64,000 nucleotides of DNA. Source: CAYFHQ01 sp964342805 (GTDB taxonomy: Bacteria; Bacillota; Clostridia; Peptostreptococcales; Acidaminobacteraceae). Shown here one piece after another: positions 51,394 through 60,496 of the stretch (its first letter is position 1; every line of letters starts with the position of its first letter). The stretch is taken from contig CAYFHQ010000011.1 of NCBI GenBank assembly GCA_964342805.1, positions 1 to 64,000 of the forward strand, written 5' to 3'. The translations under genes and the position numbers were made by a program. Under the pieces are notes generated by a model. It had not been told where the DNA came from. It searched no databases and was given only the letters and a program-made list of their open reading frames with translations.

Positions 51394-51490
51394 ATTCCCC
51401 CCCTGAACTCACCTGAACACCATCTTATATGTACCCGGAATGGGGAACCTATATCAGTTGAATCAACAGGTCCTTTCAAGACAAAAACAC

Positions 51491-51528
51491 CCCTCTGCAG
51501 CCATAAAAAACCTATGAGCTGCCGAGGG
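51491..51528 (-). terminator. Terminator of the dehydratase-like operon
   Basis: Minus strand CCCTCGGCAGC pairs with GCTGCAGAGGG (one mismatch), then GTGTTTTTG. Confidence 0.75.
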
Positions 51529-51547
51529 ATGCTTCCTATATGTTTAC

Positions 51548-52300
51548 TTATTCCTTCTTTTGTCTGGCTCCAATCATAGCCGCCCCAATCGCACCGACAT
51601 ATTGGCCATTTTCATGGGTAACAACCTCCATGCCCAAGTGGGTGGACAAGGACGACTGCATGGCCGCCACATTGGACAGGCCTCCACTGAAGAAGACCTT
51701 GCCCTGAAGGGGTAGCCGCATGGCCATGTTGGCCGTGCGCCTGCAAATGGACTCCACAACCCCCTTGGCTATGGAGGCTGGTTCCACGTCCTGGGCCAGT
51801 AGGCTGACCACTTCACTCTCAGCAAAAACGGTGCACATGCTACTGATCTTGGCCGGGGAGGCCCCCACCACCATGGTGTCCATGTCATCCATATCCATTT
51901 GCAACAAACGAACAATGACCTCCATAAAACGCCCAGTCCCAGCAGCACACTTGTCATTCATCAAAAAGTCCCGAACATAGCCCCCCTGGTCCAGGAGGAT
52001 AATCTTGCTATCCTGGCCTCCAATGTCTATAACAGCACCAATGTCTTCATGGATAAAGCCCGCACCCAGGCCATGACAGGTAATCTCCGTCACCTGCTTG
52101 TCAGAAGCCTTCAGAAGGTTTCGCCCATATCCCGTGGTCACGGTGTAGGCCCCCTCTTCGTAGAGTTCAGCATGGACGGCCTCCAGGGTTTTTCTAGGAT
52201 TGGGACCCGTTGGCACCATGATCTTTTTTTCTATAACTGCCCCATCCATTCGGACACCCTTGGTCATGGTGGACCCAGAGTCTATACCAATGGACTTCAT
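51548..52300 (-). CDS. Acyl-CoA dehydratase activase-like ATPase (HgdC/BadF family)
   Basis: 250 residues. ASKHA-type ATPase with phosphate loops GIDSGSTMTKGV (about 4-15) and VIDIGGQDSK, adenosine motif near FSGGLSNV, and the two Cys that share one 4Fe-4S cluster at the dimer face: NDKCAAGTGRF and SICRRTANMA. It spends ATP to push low-potential electrons into its partner, encoded immediately upstream. The ATG overlaps the partner stop (TAATG), so the two are made together. The enzyme works only without oxygen. Confidence 0.94.
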   Translation of the reverse strand: MKSIGIDSGSTMTKGVRMDGAVIEKKIMVPTGPNPRKTLEAVHAELYEEGAYTVTTGYGRNLLKASDKQVTEITCHGLGAGFIHEDIGAVIDIGGQDSKIILLDQGGYVRDFLMNDKCAAGTGRFMEVIVRLLQMDMDDMDTMVVGASPAKISSMCTVFAESEVVSLLAQDVEPASIAKGVVESICRRTANMAMRLPLQGKVFFSGGLSNVAAMQSSLSTHLGMEVVTHENGQYVGAIGAAMIGARQKKE

Positions 52301-53466
52301 TAGAGCATCTCGATAAAGGCAGCCATTCGGGTGTTCAGCTGGCCCACATCGGAAGTCGAATAGTCTGTTTCCACACTCATGTAAGGGCGGTCTTTGTCAT
52401 TGACAAAGCGTTTAACAGACGTTGTTTCAATGGCATAGGTATGGCAGGCCTGGAGGACCACTTCTATAACCGCGTCCACCTGGTAGTCGTCCAGGGCCCG
52501 GTCTAAGAGGTCAAAACGGTGGGGATTTGGCGACATGCAGGAACATCCGATTTTCAGGTACTTGTCAGCCAAGGCTTGGTAGACGTCCTCCTGGCTTTCG
52601 TCAACCAGGTCTTCAACTGCCTTTGCCCCCATGCAGTTTTCATAGAAAACCACCCGGCCCCCATTGTCCTCAATGGCCTTGACCACCTTCTCCGTCACAC
52701 CGCCGATGGGGCAACCTGTAATCAGTATCCGTGGCTTGTCTTCTAGAACTTGACCCGCCTCATAAGCTGTCTTCACTTTTTCCGTTAAGGCTTCCAGCTC
52801 TCGAATACTGTCTTCTTTTTCAAACTTAAAGGTAGACCCATAAAGGACTTTGAGTAGGTCAACTCCGCCAATAGCCGATGGCTTCAACTTGCCCAGGGCA
52901 TAAAAATCCTTTAAGGCTTTCCGTTCTCTGTTTCTCAGGACAACCGCTTCTCTAACCTGGTCGTCAGTAATGGTCACGTCAAATTGGTCCTCAAGGACAC
53001 CTTTTAGCTTCTTGATCTCGTCAATCCACATACCCAATGATCGATCTGCAACTGGGTTGTGGGGCAACTCCATCACATGGACTGGCTTATACTCACCCAT
53101 GAGTTCAAACATTTTCCGCTTGCCATCGCAAGTCGTTTCCCCTACCACCAAGTCACTGAAGAAGAAGTAGGGGCACTTGTCTGTTTTGCCAAACCCATAG
53201 CTGGACTTGATCAGGGGACAGAGGTTTCTTGGCAGGTCCTTTTCTGCTTCTGTAATGGTCTCGTCTGATGTTGCACATAGGGAAACGATTGCCGCTCCCA
53301 TGGCAAGTGGTAGTTCCTGTGGCATAAAGGTGCAGAATGTTCCGACCATGGGGCGATTTTGCTCCTTAAAGGCCTTTGCTCCCAAGAAGCCATTACGTCT
53401 GGCTTCAGAAAAACTTTCGAAGATTTCAGGTAGTTCCTTTTTGATTTTGTCTACTTTTACAGTCAT
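52300..53466 (-). CDS. Double-cubane-cluster-type reductase (HgdB/YjiM family)
   Basis: 388 residues. 2-hydroxyacyl-CoA dehydratase D-component fold: GTFCTFMPQELPLAMGA, NLCPLIKSSYG, DKCPYFFFSDLVVGETTCDGK in the N-terminal half and ITGCPIGGV, ENCMGA and GCSCMSPNPHR in the C-terminal half. The gene is single, with no second dehydratase subunit, no CoA-transferase and no dehydrogenase beside it; this matches the double-cubane-cluster proteins (DCCP, E. coli YjiM) more than true dehydratases. DCCP with its reductase can carry out difficult reductions such as that of acetylene; the natural substrate is unknown. AAGGAGG before ATG. Confidence 0.9.
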   Translation of the reverse strand: MTVKVDKIKKELPEIFESFSEARRNGFLGAKAFKEQNRPMVGTFCTFMPQELPLAMGAAIVSLCATSDETITEAEKDLPRNLCPLIKSSYGFGKTDKCPYFFFSDLVVGETTCDGKRKMFELMGEYKPVHVMELPHNPVADRSLGMWIDEIKKLKGVLEDQFDVTITDDQVREAVVLRNRERKALKDFYALGKLKPSAIGGVDLLKVLYGSTFKFEKEDSIRELEALTEKVKTAYEAGQVLEDKPRILITGCPIGGVTEKVVKAIEDNGGRVVFYENCMGAKAVEDLVDESQEDVYQALADKYLKIGCSCMSPNPHRFDLLDRALDDYQVDAVIEVVLQACHTYAIETTSVKRFVNDKDRPYMSVETDYSTSDVGQLNTRMAAFIEML

Positions 53467-53600
53467 GGTAGCCCTCCTTATTTATCGAGTCCAATTATCT
53501 TATAGGTTTGGAGAGATTACCAATAGAGAAATAATATGGATGTTAGGCCATACATAAAAAAGGTTTATACCCGACTAAAGCACTGAGATTGACAAGACAA

Positions 53601-53631
53601 AACCCTTAGGCTTTCCAGCAACCTAAGGGTT
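53601..53631 (-). terminator. Terminator of the alcohol dehydrogenase-kinase operon
   Basis: AACCCTTAGG and CCTAAGGGTT, perfect 10-bp arms, followed on the minus strand by TTGTC. Confidence 0.8.
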
Positions 53632-53663
53632 AAAGAAATTGGGGCAGATGCGCATCTTGCCTA

Positions 53664-54665
53664 CTAAAATCGGATCTCCACTTGAAAACCTTGGCCCACT
53701 TGGCTGTGGGCAGTGATGGTTCCTCCCAGGTACTTGGTGACCAGGTTTTGGACGATATACATGCCCAGGCCTGACCCTCCAGCCCCCCTTGTGGTTGTGA
53801 AGAAGGGGTCAAAAATATTGCGAAGCAAGGCAGGGTCTACCCCCTTGCCATTGTCCTTCACCTCAAGAATATGGCCGCCCTTGATGGTTCGCATGACGAT
53901 TTGAATGGTGCCCCTGGCCCCCTTGTCGAAGCCATGGATCAAGGCATTCATGACTAAATTGGTCAGGATCTGACTGAAGACGCCCGGATAGCCACTGATT
54001 TTCAAATCCTCGTCACAAAGGATTTGGACTTCCACTTCATACCGCCTCAACTCTGGTGTTAAGTTTGAAATAATGGAATGGAAATATTGGACAACCTGAA
54101 AGGTCCGGTGTTCATAATGGCTTTGGTCTGTTGCAATCATTTTAAAGTTCTCGATCAGTTCAACTGCCCGTCCCAGGTTGTTTTCCAGTATGGTGATCCC
54201 CTCCCTGAGAACGCGGAGGTATTCGTCCATTTGCCCCTTTTTCAGCTTGCCTTCTTCATAGGCTTTTGCAAGGGCTTCAAACTCTTGTTTTAGGAAGGAT
54301 GTAGAAGTGACACCGATGCCTAGGGGGGTGTTGATTTCATGGGAAATCCCTGCCACAAGGCCACCGAGGGCAGACAGTTTTTCGGTTTGGATCAGGTATT
54401 CCTGGGTCCTTTGTAGCTCCTCGATGGAGGCTTCCAGTTCTGCCGTTCGCTCTGACACCCGCTCTTCCAAGTCTTCATTGAGTGCCTTTAGCTCCTCCTG
54501 GGCTTGGCGGCGTTGGTTGACCTCCTCCTCCAGTTGGCGGTTTTGGTCTTCCAAGAGCTGCTGGCGTTCTAAGAGCTCACGATAGTAGGTCTTGCGCATG
54601 GAGCTCTTCCCAAGGCCCATTAGTTTTCTACGGGTTTCATCATTTCGATTACCAGATTTGCTCAT
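53664..54665 (-). CDS. Soluble sensor histidine kinase
   Basis: 333 residues without membrane helix. A long N-terminal coiled coil (about 25-90; ERQQLLEDQNRQLEEEVNQ) leads to the phospho-acceptor helix GLVAGISHEINTPLG (His about 107), then NLVMNALIHGF (N box), VKDNGKGVD (G1), FTTTRGAGGSGLGMYIV (F and G2). There is no sensor domain apart from the coiled coil; it may be driven by a protein partner. The kinase core is close to that of the LuxQ-like protein at 33.4-34.2 kb (same HEINTPLG box). The start lies inside the end of the alcohol dehydrogenase gene (17-base overlap), and no response regulator gene is adjacent. Confidence 0.9.
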   Translation of the reverse strand: MSKSGNRNDETRRKLMGLGKSSMRKTYYRELLERQQLLEDQNRQLEEEVNQRRQAQEELKALNEDLEERVSERTAELEASIEELQRTQEYLIQTEKLSALGGLVAGISHEINTPLGIGVTSTSFLKQEFEALAKAYEEGKLKKGQMDEYLRVLREGITILENNLGRAVELIENFKMIATDQSHYEHRTFQVVQYFHSIISNLTPELRRYEVEVQILCDEDLKISGYPGVFSQILTNLVMNALIHGFDKGARGTIQIVMRTIKGGHILEVKDNGKGVDPALLRNIFDPFFTTTRGAGGSGLGMYIVQNLVTKYLGGTITAHSQVGQGFQVEIRF

Positions 54666-55788
54666 AGATCTTTTTCACATCCTCAGCTGTAACTTGTCTT
54701 GGATTGGTTGCTATGCATGGGTCATGGAGGACCCAGTGGATCATGGCCTCCATTTGCTGGCGGTCGGCATTCATTGACCCTAGACGCTGGTTGACCCGCA
54801 GGTGGTCAATGAAATGACGGTACATGTCTGTTAGACGCCACTGGTCAGGCGTCCCAGGAAAGACAGACTGGTAAACTTCCTCCAAGGCCCCGTAAGCCTC
54901 CCTGGCATGGTCATAGTTAAAGCGGACACTTTCCTCTAGTAGTATGCCGTTGAGTTCCCCGTGGACCAGGTCAAACCGGCCACCCAGGGCATGGGCAATG
55001 GCATGGATAATGCCTAGGCTGGCGTTTGAAAAGGCCAGGCCTGCATGGTTGGACGCCAGGAGCATTTTCCTCCGAGCCAATAGGTTGCCTGGTTCCCTGG
55101 CAGCTACTGGAAGCCAGGTTAATACCAGTCGTGCCGCCTCCTTGGCATGGAGGTCTGAAAAGGGAGACGAGGCGTTGCTGGCCATGGCCTCCGTGGCATG
55201 GGCCAAGACGTCAAGGCCAGAGTCCACCGTTAGGTCAAAGGGCTTGGTCAGGGTGGTTTCTGGATCAACCAAGGCCAGGTCAGGGACCAACATTTTGCTG
55301 ACCAAGGCCATTTTATGTTTGGTTTTGGTGTTGGTGATGATGGCAAACTGGGAGATTTCTGCCGCACTCCCCGCCGTTGAAGGAATACAGATCAAGGGGG
55401 GAATAGACATACAGATTTCGTCTACACCCTCGTAGCGGTGGATGGGCCCCACATTGGATACCAAAACACCCACCCCCTTGGCGCAGTCAATAACAGACCC
55501 ACCACCCACGGCTAAAATAACGTCACAGGCCTCCTCATTATAGAGCTTGCCTATGGCCTCACTTTCGTAGTCCCTGGGGTTGACTGAGGTCTCCGTGGCT
55601 AATATCCACTGAATACCCGCTTGGTCTAGTCCCTCTAGGATATCCCCAAACCAGGCTTGCTGGCTAACGATGGGACCTGAAACGATCAGGGCCTTTGAGG
55701 CCCCTAAATTCTTTATATATTGTCCAGCCAGGCTTCTCGCCCCCTCACCGAAGACGATTTCTGGCGCTACAAACTTCCGAAGTTCCAT
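54649..55788 (-). CDS. Iron-containing alcohol dehydrogenase
   Basis: 379 residues. Group III ADH: NAD(P)-binding GGGSVIDCAKGVGVLVSN (about 95-112), PSTAGSAAEIS, then the metal-binding region DLTVDSGLDVLAHATEAMASN (Asp and His) and NASLGIIHAIAHALGG...HGELNG with the other two His. It interconverts an alcohol and an aldehyde with NAD(P)H. GGAGG before ATG. Overlap with a histidine kinase gene is an uncommon pairing and may mean that alcohol or aldehyde metabolism feeds a signal. Confidence 0.95.
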   Translation of the reverse strand: MELRKFVAPEIVFGEGARSLAGQYIKNLGASKALIVSGPIVSQQAWFGDILEGLDQAGIQWILATETSVNPRDYESEAIGKLYNEEACDVILAVGGGSVIDCAKGVGVLVSNVGPIHRYEGVDEICMSIPPLICIPSTAGSAAEISQFAIITNTKTKHKMALVSKMLVPDLALVDPETTLTKPFDLTVDSGLDVLAHATEAMASNASSPFSDLHAKEAARLVLTWLPVAAREPGNLLARRKMLLASNHAGLAFSNASLGIIHAIAHALGGRFDLVHGELNGILLEESVRFNYDHAREAYGALEEVYQSVFPGTPDQWRLTDMYRHFIDHLRVNQRLGSMNADRQQMEAMIHWVLHDPCIATNPRQVTAEDVKKIYEQIW

Positions 55789-55888
55789 GGTTTTCCTCCA
55801 ATCATACTTAGGCTATTTGTACCCTCAATTGGTGGATTTAAGCGTAGGTGAAATCGACCGGGTTTCCATGGCTTAATTCCAGTAAAAA

Positions 55889-55909
55889 AGCCACCCATGT
55901 TGGGTGGCT
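55889..55909 (-). terminator. Terminator of the TetM-like fusion gene
   Basis: AGCCACCCA and TGGGTGGCT with 3-base loop; on the minus strand followed by T6. Confidence 0.88.
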
Positions 55910-56014
55910 AGGTTGTCAACATAGTCAACAGGATAGAGGCCGCAGACAAATCGTCCAAATCTAATAAGACGCTTATTTCATTCTATACAAAAGGTTATTG
56001 TGAGACCCGTTTCA

Positions 56015-58675
56015 CTATTCTTTGGCCTTTTTCCTCAGTGTCTCTGCAACCTCTTCTGTCAAGGCGTCCTCCAGGCTTGCTCCAGGTTTCCCCTGGGAGG
56101 TCAAATGATCTTGATGGAGCTCGTCTTCGGCCAGGGTCACCTGTTCCAGCAGGTCGCTGGCCGACAGCAAGTGGGCACCTGCTCCTCGGATGATGATTTG
56201 TTGCAGGCCGTCGGACGTTGCCACCGTGATGTTGAACTTGGTCTGGTTGCTATGGGCAAACTTCTCAATGAAGTGGTCGGCGGTTTGTGCCTCCCCCGTA
56301 AAGACCACCTGGATGTTTTGGTGGGTCTCCACAGACTCCTTGCGACCTTCCACTCGGTAGGCGTCAAAAACGATCATGATCTGACACTTTCTCAAAGGTT
56401 GGTAGTTGCTCATGATGTCAATCAACCGCTTGCGGGCGGCCTCCATGTTGTCCTTGGACAGGTCCAAAAGTTCAGGCCAGGCATGGATGATATTATAGCC
56501 GTCTACCAGGAGGTAGTCTTCTGCTCCCCGCTTGCGACTGGATAACCTACCAGCCCCAGCGGGACCTGAGGTGGTCAGGGACGTGTAATAGGATTCTTTG
56601 GCCCCTCTTTGCTTCTTCCAGACCCCTTTTTTTCCTTGGTTAGCTCCACCAGAGCTATTAATTAAGGCGTCAATTTCCTCTAAACTGATGGCCTCTTCCA
56701 CAGAAACGTTACGGGGGTCTTCTAGCTCATGGGTTTTTTTGACTTTTGGTGCCTTCCAAACATACTCCAAGTGCATATGTTGGTCTACTTGGTCCCACGG
56801 AACCAGGAAACCTGTACCCTTGGTACAGAAGACTGATCCTGTTGGATTCAAGACGTCTTGGTCTGGGTCATAAGCGGCTTGCCCAATGACGTGGTCGGAG
56901 TTGTGGCACCTGTTGTAGCCGTCCAGGGCTAGGGACAAGCGCCCTTCCCCCTTGGTATAGGCATTCACTTCTTGCTGGTAGTTGCGTAGGGTTACCACTG
57001 GGGCACTTCCGGTCAGTACAGCATAAGCCCCGTCGGTGCTTTCAATGTGACTGGTCCCCTTCATATTGCCCACGTCGGTCATGGCACGCCCCACCATGGC
57101 CTCCGGCAGAATCAGCCGAAAGCGGTAGTAAGGCTCTAGAAGGACAGTGTCCGCCTTCATGAGACCTTGGCGAAGGGCCCTAAAGGTTGCCTCCCTAAAG
57201 TCCCCACCGGCCGTATGTTTGTTGTGGGCCCTGCCTGTTACCAGGGTTATCTTCATGTCTGTCACATGGGCTCCAATCAAGACACCCTTATGGGCCTTTT
57301 CATGGAGATGAGTTAAGACCAAGCGTTGGTAGTTGCGGTCTAATATATCCTCACGGCAGTCCGCATCAAAAACCAGGCCACTGCCCCTTGGGCCAGGTTC
57401 CAGTAGCAGGTGGACTTCAGCATAATGACGCAGGGGCTCAAAGTGGCCCACCCCCTCCACCGTATTTTCAATGGTTTCCTTGTAGACCACTTGGCCATTG
57501 TCAAAGGATATGGCATGACCAAATCGTTCTAAGATCAAGGTTTCCAGGATTTCCAGTTGAACGGCCCCCATGACCTGGATGTTGATCTCTTGTAAGACTT
57601 CGTTCCAGGTCACCTGGAGTTCAGGCTCCTCTTCTTCCAGTTCCCGTAGCTTGGGGAGGATTTGAGGTGGGTCCAGGTCCTCCGGTAGGACCAGGCGATA
57701 GGCCAAAACGGGTTCCAGTCTGGGTGGTGTTGATTCTGCTTCACTTCCCAGGCCGTCTCCCGGCTTGCTGGCTGTAAGACCCGTGACTGCACACACTTGA
57801 CCCGCCTGGGCCAAAGGAACAGCCTTGAATTTTTCACCCGAGTAGAGGCGAATTTGGTTGACCTTTTCTTCAATGTCTCCTTGGGCAACCAGGTCTTTGA
57901 CGCCCAGTTGACCCCCAGTGATTTTGAGATGGGTCAGGCGGTTGCCTTGGTCGTCTCTCGTAATTTTAAAGACTTTGGCCCCGAAGGTCCTAGGGTATTC
58001 TAGCGGTTTGGTATAGCTTTCAAACCCTTCAAGGAAGGCTTCAACCCCTTCCTGTTTTAGGGCAGAACCAAAATAGACAGGGAAGGCCTGGCGGTTGGCG
58101 ACCAGGTCCACAATTTGTGACGCTTGGATGGCTCCGGTCTCCAAATAGTGGTCCATGATAGCCTCGTCACAAAGGGCCAGTTGCTCGTCCCGCTCGGTTA
58201 GACCCCGGTCAAAGGCTATACACCCGCCCCCCAGTTCCTTTTGTAACTTGTCCATGACCCAGTCAGGGTCCGTGCCTGGCTGGTCCATCTTGTTAACGAA
58301 GATAAAGGTAGGTACCTGATAGAATTTCAAAAGTTCCCACAGGGTTCTCGTATGACTTTGGACCCCGTCTGCCCCGCTGACCACCAAAATAGCGTAGTCC
58401 AGGACCTGGAGGGTCCGCTCCATCTCCGCAGAAAAATCCACGTGACCTGGGGTGTCCAAGAGGGTGAGTTCCATTTGGTCAAAGGCCAGAATGGCCTGCT
58501 TGGAAAAAATCGTAATCCCTCGAGCCTTTTCAATGGCATTGGTGTCTAGGAAGGCGTCTTTATTGTCCACTCGGCCAGGTTTTCGTATGGCACCACTTAT
58601 ATACAGGAGACTTTCAGACAGGGTGGTTTTCCCTGCGTCTACATGGGCCAGGATGCCGACGTTTAGTTTCTTCAT
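56015..58675 (-). CDS. TetM/EF-G-like translational GTPase fused to a YacP/Rae1-type NYN nuclease
   Basis: 886 residues. Residues 1-650 are a ribosomal-protection-type GTPase: P-loop GILAHVDAGKTTL (about 8-20), ARGITIFSK, DTPGHVDFS, NKMDQPG, then EF-G domains II-V with EVHLLLEPGPRGSG and AHVTDMKITLVTGRAHN. A charged linker (about 650-717) joins a 169-residue NYN/PIN-like domain: DYLLVDGYNIIHAW, IMIVFDAYRVEG, TADHFIEKF and VATSDGLQQ, whose Asp residues match the active site of YacP (Rae1), a nuclease that cuts mRNA in the ribosomal A site. The fusion could deliver the nuclease to stalled ribosomes with GTP control. Tetracycline resistance is possible but not shown. Monocistronic. Confidence 0.92.
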   Translation of the reverse strand: MKKLNVGILAHVDAGKTTLSESLLYISGAIRKPGRVDNKDAFLDTNAIEKARGITIFSKQAILAFDQMELTLLDTPGHVDFSAEMERTLQVLDYAILVVSGADGVQSHTRTLWELLKFYQVPTFIFVNKMDQPGTDPDWVMDKLQKELGGGCIAFDRGLTERDEQLALCDEAIMDHYLETGAIQASQIVDLVANRQAFPVYFGSALKQEGVEAFLEGFESYTKPLEYPRTFGAKVFKITRDDQGNRLTHLKITGGQLGVKDLVAQGDIEEKVNQIRLYSGEKFKAVPLAQAGQVCAVTGLTASKPGDGLGSEAESTPPRLEPVLAYRLVLPEDLDPPQILPKLRELEEEEPELQVTWNEVLQEINIQVMGAVQLEILETLILERFGHAISFDNGQVVYKETIENTVEGVGHFEPLRHYAEVHLLLEPGPRGSGLVFDADCREDILDRNYQRLVLTHLHEKAHKGVLIGAHVTDMKITLVTGRAHNKHTAGGDFREATFRALRQGLMKADTVLLEPYYRFRLILPEAMVGRAMTDVGNMKGTSHIESTDGAYAVLTGSAPVVTLRNYQQEVNAYTKGEGRLSLALDGYNRCHNSDHVIGQAAYDPDQDVLNPTGSVFCTKGTGFLVPWDQVDQHMHLEYVWKAPKVKKTHELEDPRNVSVEEAISLEEIDALINSSGGANQGKKGVWKKQRGAKESYYTSLTTSGPAGAGRLSSRKRGAEDYLLVDGYNIIHAWPELLDLSKDNMEAARKRLIDIMSNYQPLRKCQIMIVFDAYRVEGRKESVETHQNIQVVFTGEAQTADHFIEKFAHSNQTKFNITVATSDGLQQIIIRGAGAHLLSASDLLEQVTLAEDELHQDHLTSQGKPGASLEDALTEEVAETLRKKAKE

Positions 58676-58780
58676 GTTGCGTGTTCCTCTTCTTCTATGT
58701 GATTGCGCTGGGCGCAGTGACTGTATTGTTCCTTCCCATTATACACTCTTCCCGACACGTGCGCTCTTTGGGAATGAAAA

Positions 58781-58806
58781 AACCACCCCGGTTTATTGGG
58801 GTGGTT
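58781..58806 (-). terminator. Terminator of the AraC-methyltransferase gene
   Basis: AACCACCCC and GGGGTGGTT with 8-base loop; on the minus strand followed by T-run (TTTTTTCATT). Confidence 0.85.
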
Positions 58807-58895
58807 GGATTGTTGCCAAAGTTGACAAGATAAAGACTACATCTACACATCCCATAGGGGGGATTAGCAACATACTTTTCTTGAAGAGTCAAGTA

Positions 58896-60080
58896 TTATA
58901 ACTTCCGAGCCTTAATCACAAAAGTCACTGGCAACATTTTGGCCTTGTTGGCAAATGCACTATTGCGGAGGCTCAAATACTCCTCATCCGATTCCTCCAC
59001 CAGCTCTTCCACATAGAGGCCTGCCTTGGCCAGGGCGTTGATATAGGTGGACATCTTCCGGTCAGACAAGGAAAAAACATGTCCATCCAAAGTGACTGAA
59101 TACCAGGACTCGTCAAAATAATTCCGTTTGAAGATCAGGTCATCTTTTTCCGGTGCCACACACTTGTGAATGGGGTGGGACCAGCTAAAGATGAAGCTTC
59201 CTCCCGGTTTTAGATAAGAGGCAACACGCTGAAAGGTTGTCTCTAAATCCGTGGTCCATCCAATACCATAGACCGAATAGACGTAGTCAAAGTAGGCCTC
59301 TGGAAGTTCGCAGGCTTCTTCCATGGGGGAACAAACCAAGCGTACGGGATATCCCGCTTTAGCCAACTCCTTGGCAGTCTTATCTACTTGTTCCTGAGAA
59401 ATATCCAGGCCCCATAAGTCCCCAGCCCCTTTGCCTGCTAAATAGGCCAGGGACCGTCCAGTACCACAGCCAATCTCCAGGACCGACTTTCCATCAACAT
59501 CCTTGAAAAACTGGTGTTTTTCCTCTGTGACAAAGGCCCCATACTTGGGCAGAGCCGTCCCACCAACCAGTTCCGTTCCCACACTCCCCCAAAAATGCTC
59601 ATTGGTTGAATGGATGGCTCCTGGGTCCAGGGCAATGGACAAGGCCACTCCCGCGTCTCTTGATCCCATTATGTGCTTCCTCCGTCCTTCTTCCTTCATC
59701 ATGATTTCGTTCTCCTTTAAGACCAATTTAAAGGTGAAGGCTTGGAAGGGTTGCAGAACCGACTCCGGCCGCTGGGCCATGGTGGGCGTTATCCCATGTT
59801 CTTGTTTAAAGGCCCTGGAAAAAGCCGCTTGTGACTTGTAGCCATACTGCAGGGCCACATCAATGAGCTTGTTCCCCTTTTTTATATCAGGGATAGCTAC
59901 GGTCAACCTCCGCTTGCGAATATATTCAGAAAGGGACATTTGAGCCAAAAAAGAGAACATCCGCCGAAACTCCCATTCCGAACACCCCACGATTTGAGCC
60001 AGGGTGTCATAGTCTATTTTTTCACCAAGGTGGTTTTCTATATAGTCCATTGCCAGGTTCATTTGCTTTTGCCAATCCAT
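58896..60080 (-). CDS. AraC-type regulator fused to SAM methyltransferase
   Basis: 394 residues. Residues about 5-105 are two AraC helix-turn-helices: IDYDTLAQIVGCSEWEFRRMF and LIDVALQYGYKSQAAFSRAFKQEHGITP. After a linker (about 105-190), a class I methyltransferase follows: VLEIGCGTGRSLAYL (motif I), LWGLDISQEQVD and FDYVYSVYGIGW, SYLKPGGSFIFSWSHP. The layout recalls Ada-like or other self-acting regulators that join DNA binding to alkyl transfer, but the enzyme domain is of the ubiquinone/tellurite type. The target and methyl acceptor are unknown. AGGAGG before ATG; monocistronic. Confidence 0.92.
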   Translation of the reverse strand: MDWQKQMNLAMDYIENHLGEKIDYDTLAQIVGCSEWEFRRMFSFLAQMSLSEYIRKRRLTVAIPDIKKGNKLIDVALQYGYKSQAAFSRAFKQEHGITPTMAQRPESVLQPFQAFTFKLVLKENEIMMKEEGRRKHIMGSRDAGVALSIALDPGAIHSTNEHFWGSVGTELVGGTALPKYGAFVTEEKHQFFKDVDGKSVLEIGCGTGRSLAYLAGKGAGDLWGLDISQEQVDKTAKELAKAGYPVRLVCSPMEEACELPEAYFDYVYSVYGIGWTTDLETTFQRVASYLKPGGSFIFSWSHPIHKCVAPEKDDLIFKRNYFDESWYSVTLDGHVFSLSDRKMSTYINALAKAGLYVEELVEESDEEYLSLRNSAFANKAKMLPVTFVIKARKL

Positions 60081-60185
60081 GTCCTCACCTCCTGGGAAAA
60101 TTGTAACAGCGGGTGGTTGGGCTTTCTTTGCTTTTTGTGTAGTTTATTGTATAACAGCTACCCTTTAAACCCAAGCACAAAGAAA

Positions 60186-60213
60186 AAACCACCCTACAAA
60201 GTAGGATGGTTTT
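60186..60213 (-). terminator. Terminator of the tmRNA gene
   Basis: AAACCATCCTAC pairs with GTAGGGTGGTTT on the minus strand (one G-U), followed by T-run; 6 bases after the CCA end. Confidence 0.88.
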
Positions 60214-60235
60214 CAAATTGGTGGAGGCGGTGGGA

Positions 60236-60496
60236 CATAAACTCCATTGGTTTCCCAATGGTACAGACTATATCTTGAACTTCCTAGGAAGTCCCTTGGC
60301 GTCTTATGCAGGCTTAGTATAGTTGGTGGTGCCCTGCATCCTAGTACTGCCTATTTTCACTTAGCAGCCTATAAGTCGTTACGGAGCTGTTGGGTTTCCC
60401 CACATACCCCTCGGTATTAGCATAGTTTCCTTTAGCCTTCACCGATCAAGCCAAGTTTTCACCTATGAATCACTCCATAGGGCGACTCTTTTACGA
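60236..60496 (-). other. Group I self-splicing intron in the T-loop of tmRNA
   Basis: 261 nt, without an ORF. The upstream exon ends GGGTTCGAU and the intron ends in G, as group I requires; joining the exons restores a perfect T-arm. P1: CGAU with GUCG (U-G at the splice site). P2: CUAUG/CAUAG. P3: ACUUGGC with GCUAAGU. P4: CGGU with ACCG in AAUACCGAGG (Q-like). P6: GGGGAAACCC. R: AACGACUUAUAG; S: AAGAUAUAGUC, forming P7. P8 region includes ACUUCC/GGAAGU. P9: CCAUUGG-GAAA-CCAAUGG. All core elements occur in the right order. Confidence 0.88.

Noticed and set aside
56015..58675. Plain tetracycline-resistance gene
   Set aside because: The N-terminal part resembles TetM/TetO, but the NYN fusion and lack of a mobile context make a housekeeping or stress role more likely; resistance is not excluded.
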